17,008 bases of DNA from Candidatus Cellulosilyticum pullistercoris (GTDB lineage: Bacteria; Bacillota; Clostridia; Lachnospirales; Cellulosilyticaceae): the NCBI GenBank assembly GCA_018883705.1, contig JAHLFQ010000108.1, positions 1 to 17,008 on the forward strand. Reading direction: 5' to 3'. The position numbers and the translations under genes were made by a program. Numbering within the stretch: the first letter of the stretch is position 1; every line of letters starts with the position of its first letter. The notes beneath the pieces are model-generated. The model was not told where the DNA came from, ran no database searches, and worked only from the letters and a program-made list of their open reading frames with translations. Of this stretch, positions 13,669-17,008 are shown piece by piece.

Positions 13669-14409
13669 ATGACAAATTATAAATTAATAATTGCCTATGA
13701 TGGCAGTAAATATAACGGCTTTCAAAGACAATCAAAGCATCCAGAAAAAACGATTCAAGGAAAATTAGAAAATGTCCTTTCTAAACTTTTTGAAGAAGAT
13801 ATTCAAATTATTGGCTCTGGTCGTACAGATGCAGGTGTCCATTCAAAAGGACAAGTATGTAACTTTCATACACACTCTTTCATTGACTTTGAGCACATCC
13901 TTGAGTATCTAAGAACCTACTTACCACAAGATATTGCAGTGGTTGATTTAGGTATAGCATCGGAGCGCTTTCATGCACGCTATAATGTTGTAGGCAAACG
14001 CTATGTCTATACCATCGATAATGGTTTCTTTCCAGACCCATTTAGCTTAAGATATGCTTATCATGTGTCTGAAAAACTCGATTTAGATGCTATAAGAACA
14101 GCTGCAAATTTATTACTAGGTGAACATGATTTTCAGGCCTTTACCTCTTTAAAATCAAAAACAAAATCAACTGTTCGTACCATCAAATCTATTGATATTA
14201 AACAAGAAGAATCTAAAATCATTTTTACTTATGAAGGTAATGGCTTTTTGCAACACATGGTGCGTATCTTAACTGGAACCTTAGTTGAAATTGGACTTGG
14301 TACACGAGAAGCTACTTCTATTACGACGCTACTTGAAGGTAAGACACGTAGTGCAGCAGGCCACAAGGCTCCTGCAAATGGCTTATGCCTAGAAAAAGTA
14401 TTTTATTAG
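13669..14409 (+). CDS. truA: tRNA pseudouridine(38-40) synthase
   Basis: TruA converts uridines 38-40 in the anticodon arm of many tRNAs to pseudouridine. The 246-aa length is normal. The catalytic Asp54 is in 'GSGRTDAGVHSKGQV', and other family signatures are 'AYDGSKYNGFQRQ' (9-21), 'KRYVYTID', 'DFQAFTS' and 'GNGFLQHMVRILTGTLVEIG'. ATG 13669 is preceded by GAGGT at good spacing. The open frame extends to GTG 13642 but without a ribosome site, and ATG 13669 gives the standard N-terminus. It heads a plus-strand unit with the DUF5721 gene starting 14 bp after its stop. In many Firmicutes truA follows ecf transporter genes; here it does not. Confidence 0.96.
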   Translation: MTNYKLIIAYDGSKYNGFQRQSKHPEKTIQGKLENVLSKLFEEDIQIIGSGRTDAGVHSKGQVCNFHTHSFIDFEHILEYLRTYLPQDIAVVDLGIASERFHARYNVVGKRYVYTIDNGFFPDPFSLRYAYHVSEKLDLDAIRTAANLLLGEHDFQAFTSLKSKTKSTVRTIKSIDIKQEESKIIFTYEGNGFLQHMVRILTGTLVEIGLGTREATSITTLLEGKTRSAAGHKAPANGLCLEKVFY

Positions 14410-14423
14410 GGAGGTTCTACTTT

Positions 14424-14885
14424 ATGCAATCTTTTGATATTAGCAATCGAAAAGAATTTATGGCAAAACTCCTTAAGTCGGACCTATTTGATAGTTTTGA
14501 GGTACGAGAAGTGACCATTCACGTTGCTTTTAAAATGATTTTAGATGGTAAGCGTAATAAACCTTATTTCCAAGATATTAATGAAGATCCTGAAAAGGTT
14601 TATTCTGATTACCTCACATGGGGTGAAATACGCAAGCATATTTATGAACTTATGCTAGGTACGAAACTACCTACTTATTTTAAAATCGTCTTATCTACAA
14701 GTAACGAAAAGACTCAACAAATTTCATCTCATGTTTCAACCTTTTATCTCAATATTACCTTTAAAAATAATCAAACCACTTGTACAACTGGGACAGCTTA
14801 TAGTGAGTTTACATTAGATCAGTCTGCTGACCATCTTTGGGATGAGCGTATTAAAAACTTTTTATTTAAGTATCAATTTATTTAG
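14424..14885 (+). CDS. DUF5721-family protein of unknown function
   Basis: This is a 153-aa soluble protein without signal or membrane segments. The succession 'FMAKLLKSDLFDSFEVREVTIHVAF...DG', 'WGEIRKHIYELMLGTKLPTYFKIVLS', 'LNITFKNNQTTCTTGTAYSEFTLDQSADHLWDERIKNFL' matches what I recall of DUF5721, a small family found mainly in Lachnospiraceae and their relatives. No enzymatic function is known to me and no catalytic motif stands out. ATG 14424 follows GGGAGG by 9 nt. An in-frame ATG at 14385 would overlap truA and has no site. It lies 14 bp behind truA, so it is probably co-transcribed. Confidence 0.85.
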   Translation: MQSFDISNRKEFMAKLLKSDLFDSFEVREVTIHVAFKMILDGKRNKPYFQDINEDPEKVYSDYLTWGEIRKHIYELMLGTKLPTYFKIVLSTSNEKTQQISSHVSTFYLNITFKNNQTTCTTGTAYSEFTLDQSADHLWDERIKNFLFKYQFI

Positions 14886-14926
14886 TAGCTTTATATTTCA
14901 TTTTAAACAGATAGGGGATTTCTTAA

Positions 14927-15109
14927 ATGAACTATGGTAAATTACAGCTTAGTTTTATTTTGTTATTCATTATGACTGTTATTCAGCTCTTAACAAGTCT
15001 TTTCATTGTTAAGAAATCTTGGCTTACCTTAACTTCGCTCATTGCTATGGGACTTTGCATAGGAGGTATTTTTTATATCCTTCAAGCAGAATCTAAACAT
15101 AAACATTAG
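14927..15109 (+). CDS. Small two-helix membrane protein, unknown
   Basis: This 60-aa protein has two hydrophobic segments at about residues 7-27 and 33-53, separated by a short 'VKKSW' basic turn, and ends in a His/Lys-rich tail (SKHKH). This fits two membrane helices with both ends on one side. AGGGGA lies 8 nt before ATG 14927, which supports translation. It lies 41 bp behind the DUF5721 gene on the same strand and may be the last gene of the truA unit. I recognise no family, and a short hydrophobic frame in AT-rich DNA could occur by chance. Confidence 0.6.
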   Translation: MNYGKLQLSFILLFIMTVIQLLTSLFIVKKSWLTLTSLIAMGLCIGGIFYILQAESKHKH

Positions 15110-15114
15110 TTTAT

Positions 15115-15142
15115 TTGACTTCCTGATAAAATTACCTAATAT
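15115..15142 (+). promoter_or_regulatory. Candidate promoter of htpG
   Basis: TTGACT (15115-15120) and TAATAT (15137-15142) are 16 nt apart, about 75 bp before the htpG start. No CIRCE element (TTAGCACTC-N9-GAGTGCTAA) is present. A single CtsR-like heptad complement (TTTGACT) overlaps the -35, without its second half. Confidence 0.4.
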
Positions 15143-15221
15143 TAAGAGTACATTATATTTTCTTCAAAATAACGTTTTATACTTATCATTATAAATAATC
15201 TATTTCATACAAGGAGGATAA

Positions 15222-17008
15222 ATGATGTCTAGACAAGGTACATTATCTATTCATAGCGAAAATATTTTCCCTATTATCAAAAAATGGCTTTATTCAGACC
15301 ATGACATTTTTACACGAGAACTTATTTCTAATGGTTGCGATGCGATTCTTAAATTTAAGAAACTTTGTGATTTAGGTGAAGCAACAGATACATTAAATGA
15401 AGCTTTTAAAGTAACAGTTACTTTAAATAAAACAAATAAAACTTTAGTTTTCTCAGACAATGGTATTGGGATGACTGAAGAAGAAATTGAAAAGTATATT
15501 ACACAAATTGCGTTTTCTGGCGCAGAGGAATTCTTAGAAAAGTACAAAGATAAAATGAGTGATGATCAAATCATTGGCCATTTTGGTCTTGGTTTCTACT
15601 CTGCCTTCATGGTAGGTTCTGTAGTTGAAATTGATACTTTATCTTATAAAGGTAATGAAGCGATTAAATGGACCTGTGATGGGGGTACTACCTATGAAAT
15701 TTCAGAAGGAACAAGAACAACTAGAGGGACAACTATTACACTACATGTTAATGAAGAAAGTGAAACTTTCTTAAACTTCTATACCTTAAGAGAAGCCGTT
15801 GAAAAATACTGCTCATTCATGCCTATTCCAATCTATGTGATTGATGAAGAAGCAGAAGCAAAAAAAGCTGCTGAAAGTGATGAAACTAAAGATATTGAGT
15901 CTCCTAGTGCAATAGCACCAATTAATGATGTTTCTCCACTTTATACAAAGAATCCTTCTGAATGTACAGATGAAGAATATAAGGATTTTTATCGTAGTAC
16001 CTTCCACGACTTTAATGAACCACTCTTTTGGATTCATTTAAATATGGACTATCCATTCCGCTTAAAAGGTATCTTATATTTTCCAAAGCTTTCTCATGAA
16101 TTTGAAACAGTAGAAGGTCGTATTAAACTCTATAATAATCAAGTATTCGTAGCCGAAAATATTAAAGAAGTTATTCCAGAGTTCTTATTACTCTTAAAAG
16201 GTCTTATTGATTGCCCTGACTTACCTCTTAACGTTTCAAGAAGTCTTCTTCAAAATGATGGCTTTGTTACTAAAATTGCTGATTACATTACTAAAAAAGT
16301 GGCTGATAAACTTATTTCACTTTCTAAAAAAGAGAATGAAAGCTATAAAAAATTCTGGGATGATATTGCACCATTTATTAAATATGGTTGTTTAAAAGAA
16401 AGTAAGTTTAATGATAAGATGAAAGATTATGTTCTCTTTAAAACAACTGATGATACCTATCTGACACTTTCAGAATATCTTGAAAAAGTAGCAGAAACAA
16501 ATAAAAATAAAGTCTTTTACATTACAGACAAAGAGCAACAATCCCAATATATTAAACTCTTTAAGGAAAATGACTTACTTGCTGTCTATTTAGAACACTC
16601 TATTGATGCACCATTTATTTCACTTCTTGAACGCGACCATCATGATGTAAAATTTACACGTATTGACTCTGATATTTCTTCTGCCTTAAAAGGTGAAACA
16701 ACGGATAAGAGTCAAGAAGAAAAATTAAGCACACTCTTCAAAGAAACTTTAAATAATGATAAACTCAAAGTTTCTGTAGAAAATCTTAAATCAACAGGCA
16801 TTGCTTCTATGCTCCTTATTTCAGAAGAAAGTAGACGTATGCAAGAAATGATGAAGATGTATAATATGCAAGGTATGAATATGGGACTTCCTGAAGAAGA
16901 AGTTACCTTAGTGCTTAACCAAAATCATCCACTTATTGATGCACTTGCTCATAGAGATTTAGAAGCAGATACTAAGAAACTTTTATGTACTCATCTTTAT
17001 GATTTAGC
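15222..17008 (+). CDS. htpG: Molecular chaperone HtpG (Hsp90), C-terminus cut by window edge
   Basis: HtpG is the bacterial Hsp90, an ATP-driven dimeric chaperone of the cytoplasm. The 595 codons visible here cover most of the protein; members are about 620-680 aa. The GHKL ATPase domain has 'RELISNGCDA' (Glu33, Asn37, Asp40), 'DNGIGM' (79-84) and 'GHFGLGFYSAFMV' (119-131). The middle domain follows, with 'DEEYKDFYRSTFHDFNEPL' and the catalytic-arginine segment 'LPLNVSRSLLQNDG', then the C-terminal dimerisation region. Between ATPase and middle domains is an acidic, Ala/Glu-rich linker (about residues 208-235). AAGGAGG lies 4 nt before ATG 15222 and 7 nt before ATG 15225, and either may be used. 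The frame is open to the window end. Confidence 0.96.
   Translation, partial: MMSRQGTLSIHSENIFPIIKKWLYSDHDIFTRELISNGCDAILKFKKLCDLGEATDTLNEAFKVTVTLNKTNKTLVFSDNGIGMTEEEIEKYITQIAFSGAEEFLEKYKDKMSDDQIIGHFGLGFYSAFMVGSVVEIDTLSYKGNEAIKWTCDGGTTYEISEGTRTTRGTTITLHVNEESETFLNFYTLREAVEKYCSFMPIPIYVIDEEAEAKKAAESDETKDIESPSAIAPINDVSPLYTKNPSECTDEEYKDFYRSTFHDFNEPLFWIHLNMDYPFRLKGILYFPKLSHEFETVEGRIKLYNNQVFVAENIKEVIPEFLLLLKGLIDCPDLPLNVSRSLLQNDGFVTKIADYITKKVADKLISLSKKENESYKKFWDDIAPFIKYGCLKESKFNDKMKDYVLFKTTDDTYLTLSEYLEKVAETNKNKVFYITDKEQQSQYIKLFKENDLLAVYLEHSIDAPFISLLERDHHDVKFTRIDSDISSALKGETTDKSQEEKLSTLFKETLNNDKLKVSVENLKSTGIASMLLISEESRRMQEMMKMYNMQGMNMGLPEEEVTLVLNQNHPLIDALAHRDLEADTKKLLCTHLYDL

Noticed and set aside
15110..15221. 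CIRCE or CtsR operator before htpG
   Set aside because: No TTAGCACTC-N9-GAGTGCTAA is present, and only one CtsR-like heptad is seen, without its direct-repeat partner.
15290..16395. Open frames in other phases of htpG
   Set aside because: The htpG frame contains all the Hsp90 motifs in order; the others have no ribosome site or family resemblance.

Overview
The window is a compact, AT-rich, low-GC Gram-positive chromosomal segment. The Clostridia-type gene set suggests an anaerobic Firmicute, most likely Lachnospirales: a YuaF/FloT-like pair, a PrsA lipoprotein, an OmpR/HAMP-kinase pair, a DUF5721 protein, a Clostridia-style HtpG, strong AGGAGG ribosome binding sites and many intrinsic terminators. 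The assignment rests on family knowledge, not on a search. I see no tRNA, rRNA, insertion sequence, phage gene or CRISPR array.

Layout. (1) 1-532, minus: N-terminal part of a membrane-anchored DUF4340-like protein, cut by the window edge. A 314-bp non-coding stretch follows. (2) 821-2647, minus: an operon of a zinc-ribbon protein of unknown function and glutamate racemase (murI), with a TTGACA promoter upstream and a 19-bp hairpin at its end. (3) 2708-3715, minus: a VanY-type D,D-carboxypeptidase, divergent from (4) 3886-6237, plus: an NfeD/YuaF-like membrane protein and a FloT-type flotillin. The two are separated by a terminator-like hairpin and a second inverted repeat. (5) 6319-11104, minus: htrA with its own terminator, then response regulator, sensor kinase and PrsA-like foldase. 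This is an envelope protein quality-control cluster. (6) 11334-11852, minus: an orphan MazF/PemK-fold protein. (7) 12039-13482, minus: an NCS2/AzgA-type purine permease. Its promoter carries a PurBox-like operator. (8) 13669-17008, plus: truA, a DUF5721 gene, a 60-aa membrane peptide, and htpG, which runs off the right edge.

Most of this is conserved chromosomal background concerned with the cell envelope (MurI, VanY, flotillin, HtrA, PrsA, two-component system) and with protein or RNA homeostasis (HtpG, TruA). I found no clear undescribed multi-gene system. The observations most worth checking are the MazF-fold gene with no antitoxin, the PurBox pair around the permease promoter, the 35-bp AT-only palindrome over the nfeD promoter, and the unknown zinc-ribbon protein coupled to murI.
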